Below, piece after piece: positions 21,942-32,346 of a stretch of DNA of 64,000 nucleotides. Made by a program: the position numbers and the translations under genes. The notes under the pieces were generated by a model. The model was given only the letters and a program-made list of their open reading frames with translations, was not told where the DNA came from and did not search any database. The DNA is taken from positions 163,668 to 227,667 of the forward strand of contig JAAVTG010000644.1 in assembly GCA_011947345.1 (NCBI GenBank). Direction: 5' to 3'. This DNA comes from Phytophthora quininea. Taxonomy: Eukaryota > Oomycota > Peronosporomycetes > Peronosporales > Peronosporaceae. Position 1 is the stretch's first letter; each line of letters starts with the position of its first letter.

Positions 21942-23025
21942 TTAACACTTAACGTTGCTGGGCTGGCCGCTGCACGTGCCCGTCTTGGACGCCTTGACAG
22001 TCACGCCCGAGAACGACCAGCTCGACACCACCTTCGAGTTGGCCACGATGTCGTACAGGTTGGTGGCAGTTCCCGACAGACCCGAGATGGTCACGCCCTT
22101 GATGGTCACGGCGCTCGTGGCCTTGCCGGTGTAGCCGCCCTTGGACTTGCTGTAGTCCGAGTGGATCACGATGGCGTTCTTGACGTTCGACAGCTTGTTG
22201 TTGGTGTACTTGACGTTGGAGACGAGACCCTTGAGGTCCACGATGGTCTTGATGCGGATGCCGTTGACGCTGTTGACGATCGTGTTGCCGCTGACCGTGA
22301 GGCCCGAGACCGTAGTGGACGAGTCCACGGCGGAGCCACCGAGCGATCCGATGGAGATGCCGTGGCCACCGCTGCAGTAGTTGTTGCTGAAGACCGTGTT
22401 GGTGCTGGACTGCATGGCCAGGCAGTCGTCCTGGTTGTAGATCTTGTTGCTGGTGATGGTCACGCCGTCGTTCTTGCTCAGATCGAAGCCGTCCGTGTTC
22501 TTGGCCAGGTTATTGCCGGCACTCGAGTCGAGCGTGAGACCGCTGATGGTGGTCTTCTGGGAGTTGAGGATGCTAAAGGTGCGGTAGGGCGAGTTCTTGA
22601 GCGTGAAGCCCGAGTGTGGAGCCCGTGACGGCGTGCAGACGGAAGAAGACCGGGCGCGTGATCGACTGGCCCTGCTTCCAGTACCAGGCGCCTTGGCCGT
22701 CGAGGGTGCCGGACCCCTGAACCTTGAGGTTGCTGCCGCCGAGCAGCACAAGCGGGCCGGCCCACTTCTGCGTGCCGAACGTGACGGTGCCGGCGATGTT
22801 GATGGTGGCGCCGCTCTTGGCCTTGCTCAGGTCGAGCGTGACGCCGGCAGGCACAGACAGCGTGTTAATGGTGAGCGTGCTGCAGGACGAGATGTCGGTG
22901 CCAGACTTGTAGGTGCCGGAGAGCGTGCAGCCGCTGGCCTCTTGCTCCTGACGCATCATGGGGGAGCCGTTGACGGCGGCGGCGAGTAGAGCGAGCGCGG
23001 CGATGGCGGTGGAGAAGAGCTTCAT
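21942..23025 (-). pseudogene. PG-F: endopolygalacturonase (GH28), intronless, two bases missing
   Basis: The start is ATG 23025, with an intact signal peptide (MKLFSTAIAALALLAAAVNG) and SPMMRQEQEASGC. The frame breaks near 22612-22616, where CCGAGTGTGG stands for CCGAGAGTGTGG in copy F2, a two-base AG loss in the GSTLSGFTLKN segment. Downstream motifs NTDGFDL, QDDCLAMQS, GGHGISIGS and RIKT and C-terminus CSGQPSNVKC are complete. Length 1084 plus two is 362 codons. Its mirror F2 is broken at a different place, so neither copy reads through as given. It diverges from F2 around core L0. Confidence 0.85.
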
Positions 23026-23179
23026 GGTTGGCGGAGTTGGTCGGTCGGTGTTGGCGCGACTGGCGGTGGTTGCCTCCGAGACGGTGAAATGGAGAATGGG
23101 CTGAGGCTGCAGCGATAAATGAAGCGCTGCTGAGGCAGGGACCGGTAGCTGACGCATAGAGCTGGCTTGGTGAACAGGC

Positions 23180-24210
23180 CGCCATGAGTATTATATACGT
23201 GGTGTTGGTCGTTGGCGCTTGCTTGAGCTTGCACGCCGTAAAGGAGCGCCTGGTCGCAGTGGGGGTCCTTCCTGGTGCTTTTCGCTAGCATCACACTTGC
23301 CTGCCCTGGCGTTGGGCTGTTCGACCTCGTCGACAAGTGGCATCGTCCCACTCCATGTGGAGATGCCGAAACCTCTGTTTTCAAAAGCGATCCGAAGCTC
23401 GAACAACCATTTTCACGCTGGTCGGCATAGTGGAGCTGCGTGTGGGCTCACATCCAAGTCTTGCTTGACAACTGATACCATCGTCGATCGTTGAAGAATT
23501 ACTAATTGACGCTAGATCGCGGCACAAAAGGATAGAGTTGCCGTCGCAAAGAGGACAACCAGTGCATAGTTCTGTCCAAAGTACATCCAGTGAGTTTTCC
23601 CACGCAAAAGCGGAGTTCGATGGTCGCTAGATAAAGCGATCGGGTGGTTTTAGTCTTTTAGTTGACAGAGAGCCCCATCAAAGCCCACTCGTCCCCTCTG
23701 ACGAGGACGGCCCAAACTCACAACCACCGACCGTTTTCTCTGACAACATTAGCGCTATGCAGAGTGCGGAGATACTAGCATACTTTGGAAAACGCGGCCA
23801 CCAAAGAGATTTGCGAGGTTCTTGGTGAAGCAATCCTTACCAGAAGTTTACGCTGCAGCTTCTGCGATGAGAAGGAAGCGAGACGTTTCAAAGCTTGGTA
23901 CAGGTTGATCTGGCTCACGATTGTCTCGACAATCTGTGCTGCCGAGTGCTGAGCGAGACATTCTTGGCCAGTTCTATGAAACGACTAGCGAGACTGTGCA
24001 AAGCCAGCCGAAGCAACCAAAAGTTGAAGAGCAGTGAACAGCTTGTCAGATACACCTGGCGGAGAGGAAAGGGGCCGTGCCACGGACGGCAAATCGTTCA
24101 GTGAAAGGATATCTTGGTCATTCCAATGCCGCTGTGCCGGGGCGAGAGAGTCCACGCAGACTCACTAGCAGCAGGCCAGTGACGATTCTACAAACCAATG
24201 ATCAATGCTA
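23180..24210. other. Core L0 of palindrome P0 (unique 1.03 kb)
   Basis: Unique sequence between the two P0 arms, and so the shared upstream region of divergent PG-F and PG-F2. No gene is recognised. A plus-strand stretch near 23755-23940 (containing AYFGKRGHQRDLRGSW) looks weakly protein-like but has frame breaks. Confidence 0.6.
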
Positions 24211-24288
24211 GCCTGTTCACCAAGCCAGCTCTATGCGTCAGCTACCGGTCCCTGCCTCAGCAGCGCTTCATTTATCGCTGCAGCCTCA

Positions 24289-24305
24289 GCCCATTCTCCA
24301 TTTCA
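24289..24305 (+). promoter_or_regulatory. Initiator element of PG-F2
   Basis: GCCCATTCTCCATTTCA is one of the best matches in the window to the oomycete initiator consensus, 60 nt upstream of ATG 24365. The mirror element for PG-F is near 23085-23101. Confidence 0.7.
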
Positions 24306-24364
24306 CCGTCTCGGAGGCAACCACCGCCAGTCGCGCCAACACCGACCGACCAACTCCGCCAACC

Positions 24365-25449
24365 ATGAAGCTCTTCTCCACCGCCATCGCCGCGCTCGCT
24401 CTACTCGCCGCCGCCGTCAACGGCTCCCCATGATGCGTCAGGAGCAAGAGGCCAGCGGCTGCACGCTCTCCGGCACCTACAAGTCTGGCACCGACATCTC
24501 GTCCTGCAGCACGCTCACCATTAACACGCTGTCTGTGCCTGCCGGCGTCACGCTCGACCTGAGCAAGGCCAAGAGCGGCGCCACCATCAACATCGCCGGC
24601 ACCGTCACGTTCGGCACGCAGAAGTGGGCCGGCCCGCTTGTGCTGCTCGGCGGCAGCAACCTCAAGGTTCAGGGGTCCGGCACCCTCGACGGCCAAGGCG
24701 CCTGGTACTGGAAGCAGGGCCAGTCGATCACGCGCCCGGTCTTCTTCCGTCTGCACGCCGTCACGGGCTCCACACTCTCGGGCTTCACGCTCAAGAACTC
24801 GCCCTACCGCACCTTTAGCATCCTCAACTCCCAGAAGACCACCATCAGCGGTCTCACGCTCGACTCGAGTGCCGGCAATAACCTGGCCAAGAACACGGAC
24901 GGCTTCGATCTGAGCAAGAACGACGGCGTGACCATCACCAGCAACAAGATCTACAACCAGGACGACTGCCTGGCCATGCAGTCCAGCACCAACACGGTCT
25001 TCAGCAACAACTACTGCAGCGGTGGCCACGGCATCTCCATCGGATCGCTCGGTGGCTCCGCCGTGGACTCGTCCACTACGGTCTCGGGCCTCACGGTCAG
25101 CGGCAACACGATCGTCAACAGCGTCAACGGCATCCGCATCAAGACCATCGTGGACCTCAAGGGTCTCGTCTCCAACGTCAAGTACACCAACAACAAGCTG
25201 TCGAACGTCAAGAACGCCATCGTGATCCACTCGGACTACAGCAAGTCCAAGGGCGGCTACACCGGCAAGGCCACGAGCGCCGTGACCATCAAGGGCGTGA
25301 CCATCTCGGGTCTGTCGGGAACTGCCACCAACCTGTACGACATCGTGGCCAACTCGAAGGTGGTGTCGAGCTGGTCGTTCTCGGGCGTGACTGTCAAGGC
25401 GTCCAAGACGGGCACGTGCAGCGGCCAGCCCAGCAACGTTAAGTGTTAA
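24365..25449 (+). pseudogene. PG-F2: endopolygalacturonase (GH28), intronless, one base missing
   Basis: Mirror copy of PG-F. The middle of the gene, broken in F, is intact here (GSTLSGFTLKN). However, the C run 24426-24429 at the signal peptide border is one base shorter than in F (four instead of five), so the signal peptide frame meets a TGA. From ATGATG (MMRQEQEASGC) the frame is open to the stop at 25447-25449. Motifs NTDGFDL, QDDCLAMQS, GGHGISIGS and RIKT are complete, with C-terminus CSGQPSNVKC. Length 1085 plus one is 362 codons, the same total as F. Confidence 0.85.
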
Positions 25450-25787
25450 GTGCACAGCGCCTGGGAATCCACACCCTCCTGTTTCTGTCGTAACTTGGGC
25501 GACTTTGGCCATTTAGAAAATGCAATCCTTAATGTCTCCGTTTGACGCTGCTAGCTCCGCTCCGTGTTTTCTCTCTGCTTGGTCTCGTTGATCGTGTTTT
25601 GCTCCAGTTTCTCTCGCGAGAATAGAACGGTTGATGAGCAGCGACCGACCCACAACAACAATCTCAACAGCTTAACGCAAGCATTCAGGTGTATTTCATT
25701 CGCAACTTCGGACACGGCACACGGTCACTCTCACAGACGCGGTCAGGTATAATACCACCGCGCATTTAACTGGACAGACTGTGCAGC
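25450..25787. other. Spacer between PG-F2 and remnant E2
   Basis: Mirror of 21604-21941; no gene seen. Confidence 0.5.
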
Positions 25788-25934
25788 TCAACAGCTGACG
25801 CCGCTCGGCTCACCGCTGCAGCTGCCCGTCGACGAGCTGGTCACGTCGATGCCTGAGAACGTCCAGCCCGACACCACGTCCGGGTTCACCAGGATGTCGT
25901 ACACCTGGTCCGACGAGGTCTTGATGCGGATGCC
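25788..25934 (-). pseudogene. PG-E2: mirror copy of the PG deletion remnant
   Basis: Same structure as E: promoter and leader joined to GIRIKTSSDQVYDILVN and the C-terminal end, here CSGEPSGVSC. There is no start codon, signal peptide or upstream catalytic motif. Its presence in both arms shows that the deletion predates the duplication, or was copied between arms. Confidence 0.83.
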
Positions 25935-26501
25935 GGCGAGTACGCAGCAGGAGGAAGGTCTTGAGGTGAGCGCGTCCAATTCCGAAATGACGGTTGGAAT
26001 AGGAGTGTCGAAGTGGAATGCAGAGTTGATCCTGGAGGCCTCGTGGTCTTCGGCTCGTCGAGTTCGTTCGACTTGCGACCGTGGACCGTGGACGGTCTCA
26101 ATGGCGGTGGATAATCAGTCGCCATCGTTGTTCACGCGATGGATGCAAAGAAATAAAAACAGTTTTTGTCACTTGACCTTTGTATCGGTCGCCGCGAACG
26201 AAATTGCAACTACGTCGTGTGCTGGAATCTGTCACCGGCTGGTGTGTTGGCGACGATCGGCTCGGCATGACACGGATCGCCTTGCCTCCTCAACGCGACG
26301 GCATGCACTCAAAGGACTCGTAGCACCACGAATCGAGGTGCTTCCTCGTTGCCAGTTGTCGGCTCTTGCACTCCTCACCTCATTGATTCGAAACGTAGAT
26401 GTCACGTACATTTCGTCGGTTGTACAGGATGAAGGGCTAGTGAAAAGGTTCGGCTGAACTACAGTAGTTCTGCCTTAGCTCTATTAGCTTATTGTTGCTA
26501 C
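25935..26501. other. Duplicated PG promoter region upstream of remnant E2
   Basis: Mirror of 20890-21456, with an initiator-like element near 25976-25992 on the minus strand. No gene of its own. Confidence 0.5.
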
Positions 26502-27580
26502 TTAGCACGTGACCTCGCTGGGTTGGCCGCTGCACGACCCTTGTTGGCCGCCTTGACCGTGATACCCGAGAACTTCCAAATCGACACCACGCTCGGGTTT
26601 GCCACGATATCGTACAGGTTGGTGGCGGAGCCCGACAGACCAGAGATCGTGATGTCAGTGATCGTCACCAAACTCGTTGGTGCTCCCGAGTACGCTCCCT
26701 TGGTTCGGTCGTAGTTGGAGTGGATCACGATCGCGTTCTTGACGTTGGAGAGGGCGTTGTCGATGTACTTGACGTTAGACACGAGGCCCTTCAGCCCGCT
26801 GATGGTCTTGATGCGAAGACCATTATCGCTGTTCTGGATGGTGTTGCCTTGGACAGTCAATCCGGAGACCGTAGTCGACTCGTCCACCGCCGCACCTCCC
26901 AGCGACCCAACGGAAATTCCGTGGCCGCCGCTGCACAAGTTGTTGCTGAAGATTGTGTTGGTGCTGGACTGCATGGCGAGACAATCGTCCTGGTTGAAGA
27001 TCTTGTTGCCGGTGATGGTCACGTGATCGTTCTTGGTCAAGTCAAAGCCGTCCGTGTTCGTGGCCTGGTCGCCACCAGAGCTCGAGTCCAGTGTGAGACC
27101 GGTGAGCGTTGTTTCGACGCACGTGACGATGCTGAAGGTGCGGAAGGGCGAGTTCTTGAGCGTGAAGCCCGACACATTAGAGCCCGTCACTCGCTGCAGG
27201 CGGAAGAATACCGGCCTGGTGATCGACTGGCCCTGCTTCCAGTACCAATCGCCTTGACCGTCAAGCGTGCCGGAGCCCTTGACAGTGAGGTTGCTTCCGG
27301 TGAGCAGTACAAGCGGACCCTCCCACTTTTGCGTGCCGAATGTCGTGGTGCCCGTGAACTCGATGGTGGCTCCGCTCTTGGCTTTGCTCAAGTCCAGCGT
27401 GACACCGGCGGGCACCGACAGCGAGCCGATGGTGACTTTGCTGCAGGATGAAATGTCCGTGCCGGCTTGGTAGGTACCCGTGAGGTTGCAGGGGTCCCCA
27501 GCTTCACGCAACATGGCAGATCCGTTGACACCGACGACGAAGGAAGCGAAGGCGGCAAGAACATTGGGGAAAAGCTTCAT
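26502..27580 (-). pseudogene. PG-D2: endopolygalacturonase (GH28), one base missing near the C-terminus
   Basis: Mirror copy of PG-D, starting at ATG 27580, with signal peptide and all four motifs intact. The only change visible in the protein is a one-base loss in the run at 26538-26540 (GGG where D has GGGG) that shifts the last about 12 residues, replacing the CSGQPSEVTC end and its disulfide. With that base the stop is at 26502-26504 and the length 1080 nt, as in D. Because only the extreme C-terminus is affected, a partly functional product is possible. A base-call loss is equally possible. Confidence 0.85.
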
Positions 27581-28492
27581 GGTTAGGTCGTAGCTTGGAG
27601 TGGAGGAAGTTCTTGTGAAGAAGCAAATTCGAGAGTGAGACCTCAGCAGGACGAGCACAATGCAGGCAGGCTGCACCCAACCAGTAAACACCGAGTTGAG
27701 GTGCAGTCAAGTGGACGTTCCTTACCTATGCCGCGTAGGCTATACGGCTGTTGTTTGAGCGGACTTACCAAGGATCGAGTCTAGATGGGACGTCGTGCAG
27801 TCGGACGGCGTTGTTCAGCGAAGTCGGAGATTAAAACGCCACATGGGACTCGTTCTTGTGATGGTCGCGTCATTGATTTGCTGGTCTACAGCTTCGGTGT
27901 TGGACAAGAGCAGTTCATGTGCTTGCGATCGTGCGTTCGTCCGCCACCCTCGTTCAACTTGCGCCTCCAACAATTGGTTTTGAGGAAACCAAATGTGTGA
28001 CTCCACAATTGTTGTTCGTCGTGGAGTCATTGCCTGCCCACGGTTAAGCCTGTGCACGTCGACCTTAGCGGACCGGCGCGGATATGTGTGCGTCAACTCT
28101 GCTGCTTGTGGCCTGGAAACGTTTCCGTGCCAAAAGCTCGCGAAGCGAGCTATTAGTCCATGGAGCTACACTCAATTCCTTTCGCGGAGACCACTTTAAT
28201 CTCTGCTTGCAGCACATCATGATAGGCAAACCGCTCTCGATTAAAATCGTCAGATTTCAAGTTGCGCTTTGTGACGGCGTGGACGTGCGTGCTGCGTCAT
28301 GGACGGCAAGGTTCACAGTACAGTCGGTGTCGGCACGCGCTTTAGCAAACGATAAACATTTTTATTGTTCCATACGCATTCAAGGCGGAATCTATCTACT
28401 CAAACATCAAATGTTAATGCCTGTGTTGGTGAGGACAGAGGACAAGGAGCAAAGCTACCGTCCTGAGCACCCCCACGGATTCAGCGAATCGC
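27581..28492. other. PG-D2 to PG-C2 spacer in P0 right arm
   Basis: Mirror of 18897-19809; it holds the D2 promoter (initiator-like element near 27623-27640, minus). No gene recognised. Confidence 0.45.
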
Positions 28493-29647
28493 TTAGCAGC
28501 TGACACCGCTCGGTTCACCACTGCAGCTGCCGGTCTTGCTGGCGCTGACAGTGATGCCCGAGAACGTCCAGTCCGACACAACGTCCGAGTTGGCCACAAT
28601 GTCGTACAGGTTGGTGGCCGTGCCAGAGAGACCGTTGATCGTGATGCCTGTGATCGTCACCTTGCTCGTAGCCGAGCCGGTGTAACCGCCCTTGGACTTG
28701 CTGTAGTCCGAGTGGATCACGATCGCATTCTTGACGTTCGACAGCGTGTTGCTGGTGTAGGTGATGTCTGAGACCTTGCCGTAGAGGTCCACGATGGTCT
28801 TGATGCGGATGCCGTTGACACTGTCGATGATCTTATTGTTCTTCACGGTCAGACCCGTCACGGTGTCCGAGGAGCTGACCGACGAACCGCCGATAGAACC
28901 GATCGAAATACCGTGGCCACCACTGCATGTGTTGCTGCTGAAGACCGTGTTGGTGCTCGACTGCATAGCAAGACAGTCGTCCTGGTTGTAGATGGTGTTG
29001 CCGGTGATCGTGACGCCGTCATTGCCACTCAAATCAAAGCCATCGGTGTTCTTGACAGTGTCGTCTCCAGCGCTGGAGTCGAGGGTCAATCCACTGATGG
29101 TGGTGTCCTGCGAATTGAGGATGCTGAAGGTGCGGTAGGGTGAGTTCTTGATCTTGAAGCCCTTGACGGTGGACGAGATGACCTTGTTCATGCGGAAGAA
29201 CACAGGGCGAGTGATGGACGTGCCCTGCTTCCAGTACCAGGCGCCTTGGCCGTCGAGGGTGCCAGAGCCGCTGACAGTGAGGTCCGTGCCCGTGAGCAGG
29301 ACAAGAGGTCCCGACCATTTCTAAAAGATGATCAACAACAGTTAGTTTGGGTCGATACGCCCTTGCAGTTCGTTGCAGCGGAAGACTGACCTTTTCGCCG
29401 AACGTGACCGTGCCCGCGATGTTGATGGCAGCTCCCTTCTTGGCTCCACTCAAGTCCAGCGTGACGCCGGCAGGAACCGTGAGGGTGTTGATCGTGACGG
29501 TGCTGCAGGATGAAATGTCGGTGCCGCTCGAGTAGGTGCCCGACAGCGTGCAGCTGGAGGACTCTTGCTCTTGGCGCATCATGGGGAGCCGTAGACGGCG
29601 GCGACGGCGAACGCAGCGACGGCGAGGACGGACGAGAAGAACTTCAT
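28493..29647 (-). pseudogene. PG-C2: endopolygalacturonase (GH28), one intron, one base missing
   Basis: Mirror copy of PG-C, with the same 70-bp intron (29321-29390) and the same short run at the signal peptide border (29583-29586, GGGG on the plus strand). The signal peptide is MKFFSSVLAVAAFAVAAVYG, differing from C at two residues, and V replaces A just before NTDGFD. Motifs and the C-terminus CSGEPSGVSC are complete. Exonic length 1085 plus one is 362 codons. That both mirror copies share the short run favours an inherited lesion, or a systematic base-calling error at this motif. Confidence 0.84.
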
Positions 29648-29681
29648 CGCTGGTTGTTGCTGGGGACTTGAGTCGTGTCGA

Positions 29682-29699
29682 GTAAGTTCCGGAATGAAC
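29682..29699 (-). promoter_or_regulatory. Initiator element of PG-C2
   Basis: Mirror of the PG-C element: GTTCATTCCGGAACTTAC on the minus strand. Confidence 0.55.
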
Positions 29700-30601
29700 T
29701 CGACGGTTTGACCCAAGTATCGCCTCCAAGGACGTTTGCCGGCACCGCTGTCCGTTCTCAGCGGATGTGTCATTGGTGTCCGAGATGACAACGCCCAACA
29801 AGTGTACGCTGTGAAGATCTGGCCGGAGCCGAGTCGCCTACGCATGCGTCGGCCGTTCCAGCTGGGAGGTGATGTGATGTCTGCACATGTCCACGGATCG
29901 ACGATGGTGCTGGAATCTCCGAGTGGCAGCGGCGCTAAGAGTCACAAGGCAGCAAGCGCTTCTGTGACAAGAAGGTATCGAGCAGATTGCACTGCAGCCT
30001 CGTAGTCTCCTGCAGAGAGCACTAGCGGGCTCGCCAATCCGAGAAGAAGAGCTCCTAGATTCGTCATGCAGCATAACTCAAGGTTGGATAGGCGTCTCAT
30101 TTCGGTAGTGTGCGGCCCAAGTGGCGAAAAGCGCCGCCTTTCCATGACGACCACCTTGATCGACTCGACGACACCTGGTGATCAGTGCATCCTGTTGACA
30201 CACCGCAGATAGGGATCGCACGGAGAGGTCAACTCGACGGGCTTCTTCAGCTGCATTGAAGACACCGACAAGCTGTAGGGCTCCGTTCCTATCAGATCTA
30301 CCTGTCCTGCATCAATGAAGGGGTCCGCTCGCGAGGATATCGCGCGGAGAAATTGCTTGATGTCTACTAGATATCGACAAGATGATCATTTGCCGGCAAG
30401 TTTCTTCAAGAGAGCCCAAGGTCTTCGTGTTTATCGCCTCAAGCATCTCTACGAACATATACACGACTACCTGGCATCACCGTGATGAATTTGTAGGAGG
30501 TTTTGCTCATGGTTTTACTGACAGACATCGAACTTTCCCGTGCCAGCATCCTCGACTCGTTGTTTTCTAGTACTAGCACTCCCAGAGCAGACAATGGCCA
30601 T
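29700..30601. other. Spacer between PG-C2 and PG-G
   Basis: Mirror of 16786-17689, with the same weak coding-like fragments and a 2-bp (CT) deletion relative to the left arm near 29980. Nothing recognised. Confidence 0.4.
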
Positions 30602-31690
30602 TTAGCAACTGACGCCGCTCGGCTCACCGCTGCAGCTGCCCGTCGACGAGCTCGTCAGGTCAATGCCCGAGAACGTCCAGTCCGACACCACGTCCGAGTT
30701 GACGAGAATATCGTAGATCTGGTCGGCGGATCCAGTGAGCCCGTCGATGGTAATGTCGGTAATGGAGACCAGACTGGTCGCGTCGCCCGTGTAGCCGCCC
30801 TCGGACTTGCTGTAGTCCGAGTGGATCACGATCGCGTTCTCCACGTTTGACAGCGTGTTGTCCGTGTACGTCACGTCCGTCACCTCGCCGTACAGGTCGA
30901 TGATGGTCTTGATGCGGATACCGTTCACGCTGTTGAGGATCTTGTTGTTCTTGACGGTGAGACCCGAGACTGTGGTTGACGAGTCCACGGAATCACCGCC
31001 CAGCGATCCGATGGAGATGCCGTGGCCGCCGCTGCACGTGTTGCTGGAGAAGACCGTGTTGGTGCTCGACTGCATGGCCAAACAATCGTCCTGGTTGTAG
31101 ATCTTGTTGCCGGTGATGGTAATGCCGTCGTTCTCGCTCAGGTCGAAGCCGTCCGTGTTCTTGGCCACGTCGTCGCCCGCGCTGGCGTCCAGCGTGAGTC
31201 CGCTGATGGTGGTGTCTTCCGAGTTGAGGATGCTGAAGGTACGGTAGGGCGTGTTATTGATGGTGAAGCCCTTGACGGTAGATGAGATGACCTTGTGCAT
31301 GCGGAAGAACACGGGCTTGTCGATGGACGTACCCTGCTCCCAATACCAGTCTCCCTGGCCGTCGAGGACGCCGGATCCGCCCACAGTCAGGTCGTTGCCC
31401 GTGAGCAGGATAAGCGGGCCCTCCCACGTCTCCGTCTCGAACGTCGTGGTGCCCGTGAAGTTGATGGTGGTGCCGTCCGCCACGTCGCTCAAGTCCAGCG
31501 TGACGCCTGCGGGCACGGTCAGCGAGCCAATCGTGATGGTGCTGCACGACGACACGTCCGTGCCGCTGGAGTAGGTGCCCGAGAGCGTGCAGCTACTGGA
31601 CGACTCGTTTACCTGGCGCATCATGGGGGACGCATTGACGGCGGTGGCGACAAGGCCGAGAGTGGCGGCGATGGAGGTGAAGACCTTCAT
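30602..31690 (-). CDS. PG-G: endopolygalacturonase (GH28), intact, acidic, intronless
   Basis: It encodes 362 residues with signal peptide MKVFTSIAATLGLVATAVNA, then SPMMRQVNESSSSC. Motifs: NTDGFDL (NTD 178-180), QDDCLAMQS (DD 201-202), GGHGISIGS (GHG 222-224), RIKT (RIK 259-261) and C-terminus CSGEPSGVSC. It is richer in Asp/Glu than its neighbours (for example TTFETETWEGPL and DLSENDGITI), suggesting a lower isoelectric point or different substrate preference. It has no intron, although its last about 235 nt equals that of intron-bearing PG-B; the outer edge of palindrome P0 runs through this gene. Its promoter and leader are shared with remnants E and E2. Confidence 0.93.
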   Translation of the reverse strand: MKVFTSIAATLGLVATAVNASPMMRQVNESSSSCTLSGTYSSGTDVSSCSTITIGSLTVPAGVTLDLSDVADGTTINFTGTTTFETETWEGPLILLTGNDLTVGGSGVLDGQGDWYWEQGTSIDKPVFFRMHKVISSTVKGFTINNTPYRTFSILNSEDTTISGLTLDASAGDDVAKNTDGFDLSENDGITITGNKIYNQDDCLAMQSSTNTVFSSNTCSGGHGISIGSLGGDSVDSSTTVSGLTVKNNKILNSVNGIRIKTIIDLYGEVTDVTYTDNTLSNVENAIVIHSDYSKSEGGYTGDATSLVSITDITIDGLTGSADQIYDILVNSDVVSDWTFSGIDLTSSSTGSCSGEPSGVSC

Positions 31691-31734
31691 GGTCGGCGAG
31701 TACGCAGCAGGAGGAAGGTCTTGAGGTGAGCGGG

Positions 31735-31752
31735 TCCAATTCCGAAGTGACG
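31735..31752 (-). promoter_or_regulatory. Initiator-like element of PG-G
   Basis: On the minus strand GTCACTTCGGAATTGGAC, initiator-like, about 45 nt upstream of ATG 31690. Confidence 0.5.
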
Positions 31753-32137
31753 GTTGGAAAAGTGTCGAAGTGGAATGCAGAGTTGATCCTGGAGGCCTCG
31801 TGGTCTTCGGCTCGTCGAGTTCGTTCGACTTGCGACCGTGGACGGTGAACGGTCTCAATGGCGGTGGATAATCAGTCGCCATCGTTGTTCACGCGATGGA
31901 TGCAAAGAAATAAAAACAGTTTTGTCACTTGACCTTTGTATCGGTCGCCGCGAACGAAATTGCAACTACGTCGTGTGCTGGAATCTGTCACCGGCTGGTG
32001 TGTTGGCGACGATCGGCTCGGCATGACACGGATCGCCTTGCCTCCTCAACGCGACGGCATGCACTCAAAGGACTCGTAGCACCACGAATCGAGGTGCTTC
32101 CTCGTTGCCAGTTGTCGGCTCTTGCACTCCTCACCTC
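31753..32137. repeat. Promoter-region duplicate shared with remnants E and E2
   Basis: About 385 bp nearly identical to 26000-26385 (direct) and to the mirror region of the left arm. The match stops at CACCTCA near 32138, which marks an old breakpoint. Confidence 0.75.
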
Positions 32138-32346
32138 ATCGAATTGAAATGTGGACTTTACGTTTCCGGTGAAGGCTATGGCACTATCACAGTGAAAATG
32201 GCAACAGATATCCTCTGTTACTTGTACGGAATGCCGTGTGCGGAAAGCAAAGCGGATATTACTGTGACTTACATCCAATTGATCTATATGGTATGGCTTA
32301 CCGTGGACCATCGAAAAGCCTCTCTCTACATAAAAGAGCTTCCAGT
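32138..32346. other. Orphan 0.2 kb junction segment
   Basis: This is sequence found nowhere else in the window, more AT-rich than its surroundings, lying between the G promoter duplicate and the H1 stop codon. The plus strand is open across it, with protein-like YVSGEGYGTITVKMATDI and ADITVTYIQLIYMVWLTVD, but no family is recognised. It may be a fragment of a host gene or mobile element caught at a rearrangement junction. Confidence 0.5.

Larger units (their letters stand above)
16552..23179. repeat. Palindrome P0, left arm (about 6.6 kb)
   Basis: This arm is the reverse complement of 24211-30836, with few differences. It carries the 3' end of PG-B, PG-C, PG-D, remnant E and PG-F. The inner edge is at ...TGAACAGGC (23179), the mirror of GCCTGTTCA at 24211. 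The outer edge lies inside PG coding sequence, where B and G diverge. Mirror coordinates sum to about 47389 along the arm (for example PG-C start 17742 with C2 start 29647). Confidence 0.93.
24211..30836. repeat. Palindrome P0, right arm (about 6.6 kb)
   Basis: Reverse complement of 16552-23179, carrying F2, E2, D2, C2 and the 3' end of G. Differences from the left arm include the lesion positions in F/F2 and D/D2, three substitutions in C2, one in E2 and small indels. The arms are therefore separate loci or old alleles rather than one locus copied by software. Confidence 0.92.

Noticed and set aside
16552..30836. P0 as a pure assembly fold-back artefact
   Set aside because: Arms differ by real substitutions, distinct lesions and small indels, and have different outer flanks and a unique core. 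It cannot be fully excluded without long reads, but a simple artefact would give identical arms.
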